Below, piece after piece: positions 23,053 through 33,975 of a stretch of DNA of 64,000 nt. The notes beneath the pieces are model-generated. The model was not told the origin of the DNA. It searched no databases and worked only from the letters and a program-made list of their open reading frames with translations. This stretch comes from Calliphora vicina (lineage: Eukaryota > Arthropoda > Insecta > Diptera > Calliphoridae), in the NCBI RefSeq assembly GCF_958450345.1, contig NC_088783.1, positions 15,503,701 through 15,567,700 of the forward strand, written 5' to 3'. The translations under genes and the position numbers were made by a program. Within the stretch, counting starts at the first letter, position 1. Each line of letters opens with the position of its first letter.

Positions 23053-25570
23053 AATTAGTTTCGGAGATATTCAGAAAATTTGGCGAATGTTCATCCAAAA
23101 TTCATAAAAAATCGAAAATAAAGTTAGATATGTATATTATGAATAAAATAAGCCATATTTTATTAAATTCGATACATAAATGATGATAAATTCACAATTT
23201 ACGGATTTCAATATGGCAACCACAGATTATAACATGTGTGGCAACATCAACATGAGATTAATGTGGCAACAAAGCTCATAAAAATGTTGCCAATTTTTCT
23301 TTAAACAAAACGCGTAAAATCTCCATAAACAAACAAATTTAATATTTTGCTTTAAATTGAGTATCCAACCATCTTTTTACATATATTCACCAAAAATTTA
23401 TATTTTTTAACTAGTTTATAATATGCAAATTATTAAATGGTCATACATAAATTACAATTTCTAACAATTCATTACATTTTGTCACAAATAAAACGAAACC
23501 AACACAAACTAAATTTTTATCAATAGAACAAAATACTAGTTTTGAAAAATTGTTTAGTATGAATGGCCGCAGAGAACAAACAATTTCAACTCATCCATTC
23601 ATTTATAAGGCAATGAGTGGCCAAACAACAAGCTAGCAGCAACTAGTAGTAGTAGTAATATTACACGCGGTTTTCAATAACACATTCAATTTGCATAAAT
23701 TGATTTGATTGAATTTTTATGAAGAGTCTGTTGCACACATTTCTGCACACAAACATGAGCTGTTACATACAGTGGCACTTTCTAAATTGCAAATTTGTGA
23801 CAGAATTGAAAATTTAATTGAAAAAACTCGCTATTATAGGGTGTGAAAAGAAGTGATGTAAAGTTTTTTTATATAAATAATATAGAATTATATTACAACA
23901 AAGCAATATATTTCTGAAATACAAACATTCTAACCTAATATTAATTATAAATTAAACTATAGACTTTATTAGAGGTAATATTTCAAAGTGTAAAAATAAT
24001 GTATGTATTTATATTTAACATCTCTTGTTCAAAACCCTGCTAATTTCTAAACCGCATTGACCAGACACACTGCATAAATATGTTTCCTACCAACAAAGTA
24101 ATTTTTGATTTTTTTTTTTGAAAATAAATGAATATTTATTTATTCAAAACTTCATAATTGCATTTCCAGCACTCAGCCGGAAGATGCTTATCAAACATAG
24201 TTGGCCACATAATAGTTTTTAAGCCACTCTAATAGTATTTTCTTTACAAATTACTACTTTTACCCCAAAAAAGAAAAATAAAACTAATTATTGCTCATAA
24301 TCTCTAAAAACAGGCAGTCACAGCCAGCCAGCTTTGCCCACAAATTTTAACACCAATGCAATTTTCCAAAAGTATTATGGGGAAATATTTAATGCCTCCA
24401 TACCACAACTAAGTATTTTACAAAAAGGTTAGAATGTGTTAAAATATGATAATTGTAACGGTATTTACAAATTGACATTGCTGCTTAAATGTACGTACGT
24501 TAAACTAACAACCCTTTCAGTAACAAACACAACATATTAGTGTTGTCTAACTTTCCTTTTCATTGTTTGCCATCAGTATTACCCAGCTACCAGCCAGTAG
24601 TAGAAAGAGTTTAATTTTGTAAATCAATGGAAATGCCGTTTGGCACATAAATTCATTTGCAAATTTATTTGAATTATATAATGAATTGAAATTTATGACA
24701 AAATCCAAACACAATTTATGGGTAATTGTTTTCTAACATTTTTTTCTTTTGGAACAATAAACTATAGCTGCCTGTTACTGCTGTTATTATTATGATTATG
24801 ATTACAATAAAATGTATTTATGATGATGATTTCTGTACGAGTATTATTTTATTTAATACAATACTTAAAACCACAAAATTGTAATAAAAAACTAAACAAA
24901 AAAATAATACTGCAAAAAAAAGGTTTCAAATAACTGAATAATTGCATTGTTTAACAAGATGTAATTGAACAGTTATTGGCGGTGAAAATACAAAAAAAAA
25001 GTCTCTATGAATGGGAAAATCATTTGAATGGAAATTATGAAATAATAAAATAAAGCACAATTAATACCTATACGTTTTAGAGCAATCAGCTTTAAATTTG
25101 TTGTTTAATATGGAATGTAAGATTAAAAGAGGTTAGAGTTTTTACATAAACATTAGTTTTTTATAAATTTCCTTTTTTGTTATTAGAGACATGCAAGAGT
25201 TTTGAGTCTAAACATCTGTCAAAATGACGATTAATCGTAAAATCTGGCAACATAGTAAAAGGAAATAAAATACGGTATTTCGCAGTGATGCCAACTTGTA
25301 TCATACTAGTTCGCTCAAAATGTGAAAAATTTATTTTTAGCTCGAAACTAATCAAAAACGCAAACATTTGTATACTGTCTGTTTATTGTCATTATAACTT
25401 TAGGTTAAAACATAACTAAACATTGTGATAATGGGGGTTAAAAGAATATTTTTTTGTTCCTTGCGATAAACTATTAATGAAACATTTGAGCTATTTCCTT
25501 TTTAATAAATGGATAGACTGATCATGCCAGTACAAAGTATTGTTTTGCTTTTGAAATACTTTATTTTGTT
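23053..25570. other. AT-rich non-coding DNA
   Basis: No gene, RNA or mobile element could be supported. It contains the 'ttggcaac/gttgcca' words that recur across the window, and short ORFs only. Confidence 0.55.
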
Positions 25571-25574
25571 AATA

Positions 25575-25690
25575 TAGCAATGCTTGCTATAGTATAGTGG
25601 CTAGAGTTTAAACTTAGAACGCAAAAGTCCTGGGTTCGAATCCTAATGGGAACCAACATAAAATTTAAATTGTTTTTAATAGCAAACGTC
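25575..25690 (+). repeat. tRNA-derived SINE-like sequence, copy 1
   Basis: An A-box-like TAGTATAGTGG and a consensus B box GGTTCGAATCC lie 38 bp apart (start to start), but no cloverleaf closes and the acceptor ends do not pair. The tail (ACATAAAATTTAAATTGTTTTTAAT) is AT-rich and matches the tail of a second copy at 26545. Best read as a tRNA-derived repeat rather than a tRNA gene. Confidence 0.55.
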
Positions 25691-25704
25691 TTAAATATAC
25701 TTTT

Positions 25705-26293
25705 TATACCCTTCACCTTCGTGTGAAGGGTATATATAAGTTTTTCATTCCGTTATTATGTATCCTTATAGATAGCGGAGTCGATTAAGCCATGTCCGTC
25801 TGTCTGTCTGTTGAAATCAACTTTCCGAAGCCCGTAAATAACTTACATACACGATTCATACATCAATATCTCCGGCATTCTTCCGGCTCGGTTGCTATTT
25901 AAAATCGGTCAACAAATGGCTGAGATATAATGAAAAAACCAGGACAACCTCGATTTTTGACCTATTTTTGATCTATATCTGGATTACTAAGTCATTAGTG
26001 TAGTCAATATGGATATCTCTAGATAGATATTTCAAAGACCTTTGCAACGACTCAAAATGGGTAAAAATCGGAAAAAATATTTTTTAAACCGATTTTTTTT
26101 TTCACCAAAAGTATTTTTTTTACTAAATAATAAAAAAAAAAATTAAAAAATAAAAAAAAAATTTAATAAAATTTTTTTTTCCAAAAATTTAAAAAAGCAA
26201 CTTTGGAAAAATATATATTTTGTTTACCTAAATATATTTAATTTTTTTTTATATAAGATTCGGCACAGCCTAATATAGCCCTCTTACTTGTTT
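25705..26293 (+). mobile_element. Dispersed non-coding repeat (TACCCTTCACC...CTTACTTGTTT), copy 1
   Basis: Starts with an inverted pair around ACCCTTCAC-GTGAAGGGT, then TATATATAAGTTTTTCATTCCG, GAGTCGATTAAGCCATGTCCGT and CTGTCTGTCTG, and ends GATTCGGCACAGCC, TAATATAGCC, CTCTTACTTGTTTT. Related copies lie at 49097-49434 (inverted, shorter) and 54880-55060 (fragment). No coding. Confidence 0.8.
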
Positions 26294-26413
26294 TAATTCC
26301 TTTTAATTAACTAGTCTACTTTAAAGAAAATATGTAACTACGTTCCTTTCAAGGAACACGAATTTCAATTTTCCTAATTATTTTAAAAAACAAGTTCTTA
26401 AAACCAAAACATT

Positions 26414-26532
26414 TACCCCCATAAGCATAAACAATTTTTAAATTTATCAAAGGTTTATGAATCAAATTTTGTATGGAAATTTGGTTTTATAAACCTTTGA
26501 TAAAATAAAAAATTGTTTATGCATATCGGCGT
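26414..26532. mobile_element. Foldback element, arms of about 47 bp
   Basis: Left arm ACCCCCATAAGCATAAACAA through ATCAAAGGTTTAT; the right arm repeats it inverted (ATAAACCTTTGAT to GCATATCGGCGT) with a few differences. The loop is about 24 bp. A single related arm lies at 20858-20905. Confidence 0.75.
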
Positions 26533-26544
26533 TAGTGTTTTTAG

Positions 26545-26630
26545 ACAATTCAAAACCATTTAGGTTCAAATCCTATTAGTACCCAGAAAAAATTAAAGAT
26601 TGTATTTTAATTTTTAATAATTAAGTTAAA
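26545..26630 (+). repeat. tRNA-derived SINE-like sequence, copy 2 (5' truncated)
   Basis: B-box-like GGTTCAAATCC, then TATTAGTACCC, then an AT-rich tail like that of copy 1. The A box is not preserved. Confidence 0.45.
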
Positions 26631-26650
26631 GCCATAGAGAAATACACATA

Positions 26651-26785
26651 GATCGGAAACTCTCAGTTGTCAAAAAACTAAGAGTGTTCTTTTTGTTTTC
26701 TCATAGTTTTTCTTATTACTAATACGTTTTCACCACTTAGGTTTTTGACAACTGAGTTAGGTCTCTGACAGGAGAGTTTCCTATC
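26651..26785. mobile_element. 135-bp MITE with GAT[C/A]GGAAACTCTC ends
   Basis: Terminal GATCGGAAACTCTC faces GAGAGTTTCCTATC, and an inner CAGTTGTCAAAAA faces TTTTTGACAACTG. Non-coding foldback element. Confidence 0.75.
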
Positions 26786-26799
26786 TTCATATATTTATC

Positions 26800-29560
26800 T
26801 ATGCTTAAAGCTTTAGGTTAATCTTGCCACGATTTAAAAAATTTAATTTACATATACTTTAAGATAATTATAATTTCCCTTTAAAATATCCATATTTCTG
26901 TCAATTGTCCTTGTATATGTACAATGTACATATATACAACTTTAGCTTAAACATTAAAAAACAAAGACCCCCTTATAAAAAACAAAATAAAATATTAATA
27001 GAAAAATTAAAAACATTGTTAAGACCCCGAGTGACCAGATGACCAACAAAGAAACCCCACATAAAACAAAAACATTAACGTACCTTTACGTAAAACCTTG
27101 GCAACGGATTGTAGTTCTTTTTCGTTTTGTTTCTAGTTTAAAAACACATTAAATAATTGTATTTTTTCACAATTGCTTAAATTATTGACAGATTTTTTTA
27201 GGTCTTTTTGAAACGAACAAGTGTTTACAAGCACTTTAACACAATTTAGTGTATGTTTTTTGACAGCTTAAATATTTCCTCTTATAAGTTCCTACTAAAA
27301 AAAATACAAAAAAAAAAGAACTGTGTAAAAGATGATGATAATTAATACGTTTAAAATGTCATAAAAACAACAAATACAAAAAGAAAAAACAACTGAAAAG
27401 AAATCTGTTTGTTTTTATTGTGTTCAAGTGTTGCCACTTCATGTTCATAACATTTCATAAACACTCGGTGTATAACGGGATTTATGAGCCATTATAGGTT
27501 ATGGTGAGTATGAAAATGATTGAGTACATAACGGCCATTATTATTGGGTGCGAGAGAGGAAGTTCGTATATATGTGAAAAAGTATATCATTCCCTATTGG
27601 TATATTTTTGTTTGGTTGTAGCTCAATAAATTCTATTGAAATGTTTGTTGAAAATCATAACAAACATTGTTACAACAACTATTCAATAGAGTAGTAGTAG
27701 TCATGATCAACTTATGGTGTTGATTGGTATTTATGGTTGTTTAAGTGTTACGTACGTGTTCTCCATGCAATTGACAGCCAAACGTCAATTGTTTAGTAAA
27801 CGAAAGAAAGCCAGCCAGCCTGTGTGCAAAAGCATGTAAACAGAGATGAAAAAAAAACACAAACACAACACCGTGTAAAATTGTTAACGCTTTTCAACCA
27901 AGAAACATTTTCCAAAGTGCTTGCTCTAAACTACGAGGGTGGTTTAAACATTTTTTAAAAATAGTAAATACTGAATTTCTTAGAGGTTGAAACGAGAGAT
28001 TTATTCACAGGCAATACATAATTCTAAAGTTCCAATTTCTACAGTTTGCCAAAACTTTTTGAATTATCCTCGTTTCTAACTACAAACCTACACACATATG
28101 GTGTGTGCTTTTAACAACTTTATTACATTGCTACCAGAATTGTATTGTAACATACTCATTTTTTTTGTTTTTGGTATGAATGTACACGATTTTGGTGGCT
28201 TTGGATGTTGGATTCTTGTTGTTGAATTGAAATCCTGTTTTGTGTGCTCCACCCTCAGAGTTTGAAATTCTTGTGTTGTAGTATATTGTTGTAAAATAAA
28301 TTGTAAATGTTTTTGATTTTATTGGATTTTTTTCTGCAAACATTTGTTCTGGTATGATATAGTGTTTGGTGCGGCATGCTGTATATTGATGTTATTATTG
28401 TTTTAAGCTCTAGAATGTGATTTGGCGTTGTAAACAATTTATAGATTAGTGTTAAACAATGTGATGATATTTTTTTTATTTTCTGTATCTTTTCCTTTTT
28501 CAGTTATATGCACATACTATTTATAAGAAAATAATGAGAGCTAAATAAGCCATAAATATTATAAAAGGAAATTCTAGAATTTCCTTGAAATTTCCACAAA
28601 TTACTTTGACATTAGCACCTTATTAATAGTTGGCAACCATCCTTAATTTTTGGTTTTAATATGGCCACCTGATTAATTAATAATGTAGCGGTTATTACCA
28701 ATTTAATAAATTCTCTCTGTCTCTCTCTCTGACCAAAAAAAAGAAACCAAATACTGAAATGTCTATAATTACAGTTAGTCACTCAATAAGTCAAATTGTT
28801 TGTTACTTTTTGTCTGATTCTTTTTGAAGTTAAAATATAATAACAACAAAAACACAATCAAAAAATAACAAAAAAAAAACAAACGGTTGTGCTGCCATTC
28901 AATTCAATTCATTCAATTGCCATTTATCCGTTTTGTTAATTGCTCATTATATTGCAAAAATATTGTTTAAAATTGTTTTATGATTTACTCCAAAACGTCA
29001 ACGGTGCTATATAGTGCCAGCCAGGCAGCCAGCCATACATAGTGGTTGCTTGGTATTGTAGGTTGTTGGTGGCAGATAGATAGACAAAATACTGCTGTGA
29101 GTGGAGTTGAGTTTTAAATACAGCAGAAATACTTTTAGCTTTAGTTACTACTACTGCCTGTGCTGCTTTTGGCATTATTATCGTTGAAATCTGTCAAAAT
29201 CGCGTTTGTTCAATTATAAATCTGCTGACAATTACCACACAACAACAGCAACCAACCAATAGCTATAATAAAAGCAGCAGCAACAATTGTAATGCCTGCC
29301 ACATGCATTTTTCAGCACACGGTGGCTTCACAACAACAACAAAAACAACTGAAATAACAATGTCCATGTGCAGACATATAAAAGAGCACTTATACAGACA
29401 CTACCAATCACCCAATAGGTAGTGGTGTTCCACCGAACACTTCGTTCGGCCCATTAATGTTGTTTGTTTGACAATATTTGATTTTTGGAAATTTGTATCT
29501 TCTACTTATCTTGCCTGCCTCTAATGGCCATAAATACCCAATAGTTGGACCCAATGTAAT
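26800..29560. other. AT-rich non-coding DNA
   Basis: Beyond the candidate exon at 27.1 kb, this holds CA/AAC-rich low-complexity stretches (for example 28850-28920) and short ORFs. No RNA or protein gene could be supported. Confidence 0.55.
27084..27132 (-). other. Candidate 49-nt exon (possible Beadex 5' exon)
   Basis: On the minus strand a T-rich tract ends ACTAG, followed by 49 nt and an AAAG|GTACGT donor. One frame reads KQNEKELQSVAKVLRK without a stop. Spliced to Beadex exon 1 it would give AAAG|ATGATG, a plausible start context, but the peptide frame would not continue into the LIM frame, so it would act as 5' UTR. It could equally be chance. There is no homology support. Confidence 0.25.
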
Positions 29561-29574
29561 GTGACCTTCATCCC

Positions 29575-30460
29575 GAATGGAGGTAAGAAGGCTTCACATA
29601 GTAAAGCAAAGGAGTTCAGACCGATAAGTCTATCATTCTTCTTGCTCAAAACCCTGGAGAGAATCATTGACATTTACATATGAATGTCGGTTGATCAGGG
29701 ATCATTATCTACCTCTCAACATGCCTCAAGCTATATCAGTTGAGACGGAACACACTCGCTGGTAGGGTACATCGAGCGATCTATCGAAGTCAGCAATTAC
29801 GCTCGTGGCCTTTCTGTATAGAGAAGGGGCCTTCAATAATGTGAATCAGGTCTATATTCTTTTGGACTCATTAGGTACCTCCTGAAATAAAATTGGAGCG
29901 TCTACGCTCTCTAGATCTGCCAAAAGAGACACTCCCCAGGGGGCTGTCCTATCTCAACTTCTGTGGAACTTGGCTTTAAACTGTATATTAAGGTAATTAG
30001 ATTCTAAGTCGATCCTATGGACATGCTTGCATCATTGGAAGTATTCAAAATCTTCCCGATCATATTGATAACTGCACTCCTAGACCCTTTTTTGAAGAAC
30101 TTTGGTTTTTCAATTCCTTCCAGTATGGAACTAGATAATGGTCTCTCCCTTGGTATAATAAGACTATCCATTTATACGACTGAGTCCAAAAAAGGAGATA
30201 GATTGGGCGGATGTGTATAAATTCCTGAATTTGGGATATGGATGTCCTTTAGACTCCCAAATGGATGAGGTATTCTTCAGGTCGAGGTATGGCAAGACTG
30301 TATTTTGATGACTTGGCGGATGTCGGAGGATGAGATAGACATTCCGTTGTTGACGTGAAAGCAAATGCTAAATAATGCATACATATTATGAACTTGCTCA
30401 GACAAGGTGAGATAATGAATCCACTGGTGGTATTAAGAAGAAAATCTTTGGATGGCTACC
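29575..30460 (+). pseudogene. Non-LTR retrotransposon relic (reverse transcriptase and RNase H fragments)
   Basis: Broken plus-strand frames give FRPISLSFFLLKTLERIID (reverse transcriptase motif 'FRPISL'). They continue with YIERSIEVSNYARGLS, then R-GLQ in place of the usual 'D-EGAF', and RHSPGGCPIS for the usual 'RGCPQGGVLS'. Further on, IYTTESKKGDRLGGCVYIPE with SFRLPNG resembles the RNase H start ('FTDGSK-G--GGGVY'). An RNase H domain after the RT points to the I/R1/LOA group. Stops and deletions throughout show it is dead. It is GC-richer than its surroundings. Confidence 0.72.
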
Positions 30461-32100
30461 TGTTAACCTAACCAGGCAATATTGGTCGCTGAAACCAGCA
30501 AACAAAACAATATAATCATAGACCCAAAAACATAGATTAAACTTAATTTAATCTCCAATCTCAAGTCAAAAACCCGCGCTTATTAACATGTTCCGTTTGG
30601 TTAAAATTCATGACGGAAGAGTCCAAACAAATTTATCTTTATACCGAACACTTCGGTGGTACTGTAGTATGAACTATATGTTGGTATCTGTTTTTTTTTT
30701 CAATACCTAGAGTAAGAAGTGTTGTTTTTTTGTTGTCTGCATTTTGTTGTAGTTTGATAATGGTATTGGCATTTTAAACAAGTTTGACAATGAATATGAA
30801 AAGTTAGTGTTAAATTGAAAATAATTGTTATTTATGTTAATTAATTGTTTTGCAACAATTTGGCATGCAGAGAGCAGCAGCAGTATTATTTTAATTGTTT
30901 TGTAATAATATTGTAGTTTTTTTTTAACAAGTGTTAACACAGTTCAGTTTCTTTCCTTAATTAATTGGCTTGAATAAGTAATAAATTGTTAAATAAAAAT
31001 AACATAGAAAGGCAGCTAAATATTGGTGTAATTAAGAATAGCTTTAAAAATTCTATAGAGAATAATTTAATAATAATAATTTAATTAAAATTCCTTATTT
31101 AATGTTTTTCCCGCATTTTACTTTTGTTATATTAACAGCAATCATAATTAAATTTGTTTTACTATTAAGTGGCACTTTTGTTTGTTATTGTTCAAGGTTG
31201 CAGTAACTAACCCGCATTGCCAACTATGTTAAACAAATAAAACCCGCTAAAAACGCAATAAAAAAGGGATTTAATACGTTATGGTAAATCAAAAACAGAT
31301 TTTCCTTTTTAATTACAATTTTTAACTGATTTAACATAAGTTCTACTCTAACAATTAATTGTAAATACAATTTATATTTATTTATTAGCACAATTTAATA
31401 GTTAAACCAATATTAATAACTTTTAACATGTTTGTTTCTTAATATCAAAAAATGTCTTTAAATTTTATTTTAAATTGTTTATTTCAATTTATTTTCCTCC
31501 TTCTGCTGTTACTAAGAATAGTTTTTCTTTATTGTTTTTTCATTATTTCTTTTAATGAATTGTTTTTGGAATAAAAAAAAACAAACAAATGAAATTTTTT
31601 TCAGAATTTAAACTTTGTTAACATTGTTCTAATAACAAGTTTGTTTGTTTGTTATTTAACTATACTTTTTCAGATTTTTTTCCCAGTTTCTTTTCTCTAG
31701 AAGCCCTTCATATGTTTAAACCAAAAAAAAACATGTTTTTTCAAATAACTTTTAATGTTTCATAGGCCACATATTTTCGTTATTAACAAACGTAAAACAA
31801 AACAAAAATAATAATAAAAATCTTTTGTGAAACAAGAAAAAAACCAGCCCCACTATAACTACTCTAACGTGACGTTTCATAACTTTTACTTAAACTCCAT
31901 AATAATAACAATTCATAAAACAATTTCTTTGTTAAATAACAAGTGCTGGGCTCCTGAATTCATTTGAATCCTAAAGAATTCAATTTACATTTTTTATATG
32001 CTTCGTATTAATTAACGAAATAAAAAAATATGAAAAATAAAAGCGAAATGTAATGAAATTATTTTAAGGAAAAAAACGTGTTTGTTTTAAATAAATTCAT
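30461..32100. other. AT-rich non-coding DNA
   Basis: No supported feature; long A/T runs and TTAATTAA-type words only. Confidence 0.55.
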
Positions 32101-32130
32101 TCACTCGCTCGCGGACAGTCAGTCATTCAT

Positions 32131-32233
32131 TCTTTCAGTCTTACGTTTGTTGATTCGTATTGCAGTGGTTGGCTCGTTGGGATTTCCGTTTCCGTTGTAA
32201 CTTCCTATGGTCGAGGACAAGAAGTCATGGCAG
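32131..32233 (+). promoter_or_regulatory. Candidate Inr/DPE promoter and short first exon, plus strand
   Basis: TTTCAGTCTT has an insect initiator (TCAGT) with A at 32137. At +28 to +33 lies AGTGGT, matching five of six positions of the DPE consensus. The following 97 bp are GC-richer than their surroundings and end in ATGGTCGAGGACAAGAAG (M at 32207), then TCATGGCAG|GTATGTAAGT, a strong splice donor. This would be a nine-codon coding start (MVEDKKSWQ, phase 0) of a plus-strand gene, or a non-coding RNA exon. No acceptor exon for it was identified. Confidence 0.35.
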
Positions 32234-33578
32234 GTATGTAAGTCATTAAGGCTTAATCAATATTCTGCTATTACGTGGTCACTCTCAAAGACTTGAAACA
32301 AACTGTGCAAACTATAGTAGAAAATTGCTTAAGATTTTTAAACCCTTTCACGTCAATTCAATCCACCAAAAATTAAAAAAAATAAATAAATGACCAAGTG
32401 TAAAATTACCGTTAGACACGCTATTTTTAACGGATGTTTAGTAATAAGGGTTTGTAACACACAAAAAACATTATTTAAATAACAACATTTACATATTACT
32501 CGTATTTCGCATTTTGCCAAAGCTTTAAATCTACTTAGCAAGTTAGTAAAAGGGAAGAAAGTAAAAGGCGGGTGGGGAGAGGGTTGTGTTAATATGGTAA
32601 TTGTTGGTGTAAGCTTAACTCTTTGACACATGATCAGGAGGGCGTAGGTGTGTAATATGGCAACTCCATACTTCTCCTACCTCTCTCTCTCTCTATTCAT
32701 GAGTGTTTTTTCCTGTTTCCTGTAAACAGCAACTGTCACCATTTGTAGAATTATTGCAAATCTGGTATGATGCATTTAATAACGGTTGCTGTTGTCATAC
32801 GCTTCTTGTTTGTAAATAAAATCACACCCTCCTCTCCCCTTTACCTTAGAAAGAGGGTGCCTTCTTAGGGATTTTTTGCTATTGCTGCTGTTGATGTTCG
32901 GTGGGGAGCAGAAGAGCAACCATATCATCGTATATGGTTGCACAAACAAGTTTTGTTTGAGAGTTCTGTATGGCTGGGTAAGTGTTGGTAATGACAGTTT
33001 GTCGCTACGTCATATGGAGCATGTGTAATGACACTAATTAGTGAGAAATGTTGTTGTGTTTTTTTGTTTTTCGGCCGAATTGAGTTGGGTTACACAATAT
33101 GCCATGGCGAAAAAATTATTTAGAGGTTTTTAGACAAAAAAATTTGCCAAGCACTTACGTAGAGAAATCTGAATATTTAGAGTTACCAGCAGGAATATTT
33201 TATATTAAAAATAATGTTATGTATATAGAGGGTCTTTCATAAAACACATAGACGTGTTGTTGAACGCTATATCCATTCAGGGAGATTTGGAAAAACAAAC
33301 TGAATAAATGATAGCTAATTCAACAGGTGTAGTTTCAACAATATGACCGCTATCAACTGTCAAAGTTCGAAAGTCCCTATTGGAAGGCCCTTTAGTAAAA
33401 TTATAGTAAGTCTGCTAGTAATTAATTACAAATATTATTTTATAATTATCTTTTAAGTTGCAATTTACATTAAATTAATGAAAAATTTGTATTTAATAAG
33501 AAAATCAAATATTTATCGATGTTTACATCCTTTTGACGAGTTTGAATTGTTAAACAAAGTTGCAAATGTTGTTTACCT
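32234..33578. other. Non-coding, mixed composition
   Basis: Contains a (CT)n microsatellite near 32677-32694 and GC-richer patches at 32880-33110. No ORF of a known family. Confidence 0.5.
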
Positions 33579-33975
33579 TACCCTAGGACAAGCAAACAAA
33601 TCAACAGAACTACAGCACAGCGATTGCTGATTGCTTTAGGTGGAGAAAACGTAAAATTGCTTCGTCACAAATAAAATATTTTCAACGAGAGAAGTGGTAA
33701 AAAAACCAGAAGTGTATTTTGCATATATTTTGGATTTTTTCCACTAATTGTTTGTTTTACACCGACTCATAAAAGAAGAAATTTGACATTAAAGACAACT
33801 GAATTGGGCAATCAACTGAACTGACAGCTTATTGTTTAGCAATAATTGCTCAAGCACTTATTGCACAATGGAATGCTACATATGACAATTTGCGGTCTTT
33901 ACATCTCAAATTTTATGGACGCAATGAAATTTGACAATTAAGGCAATAAATATTGCAATGTGGAGACCTAGGGTT
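33579..33975 (-). mobile_element. MITE family, copy 1
   Basis: Begins TACCCTAGG and ends GCAATAAATATTGCAATGTG then GAGACCTAGGGTT, inverse of the start of the element. About 390 bp align, in opposite orientation, with 40533-40920 (shared CGTCACAAATAAA, TGTATTTTGCATATATTTTG, ACTGAACTGACAGCTTATTG, TTTTATGGACGCAAT). The left terminal repeat is eroded. Confidence 0.75.

Noticed and set aside
25575..25660. Functional tRNA gene
   Set aside because: A- and B-box words are present but no acceptor stem or cloverleaf forms, and a related copy with the same tail exists nearby.
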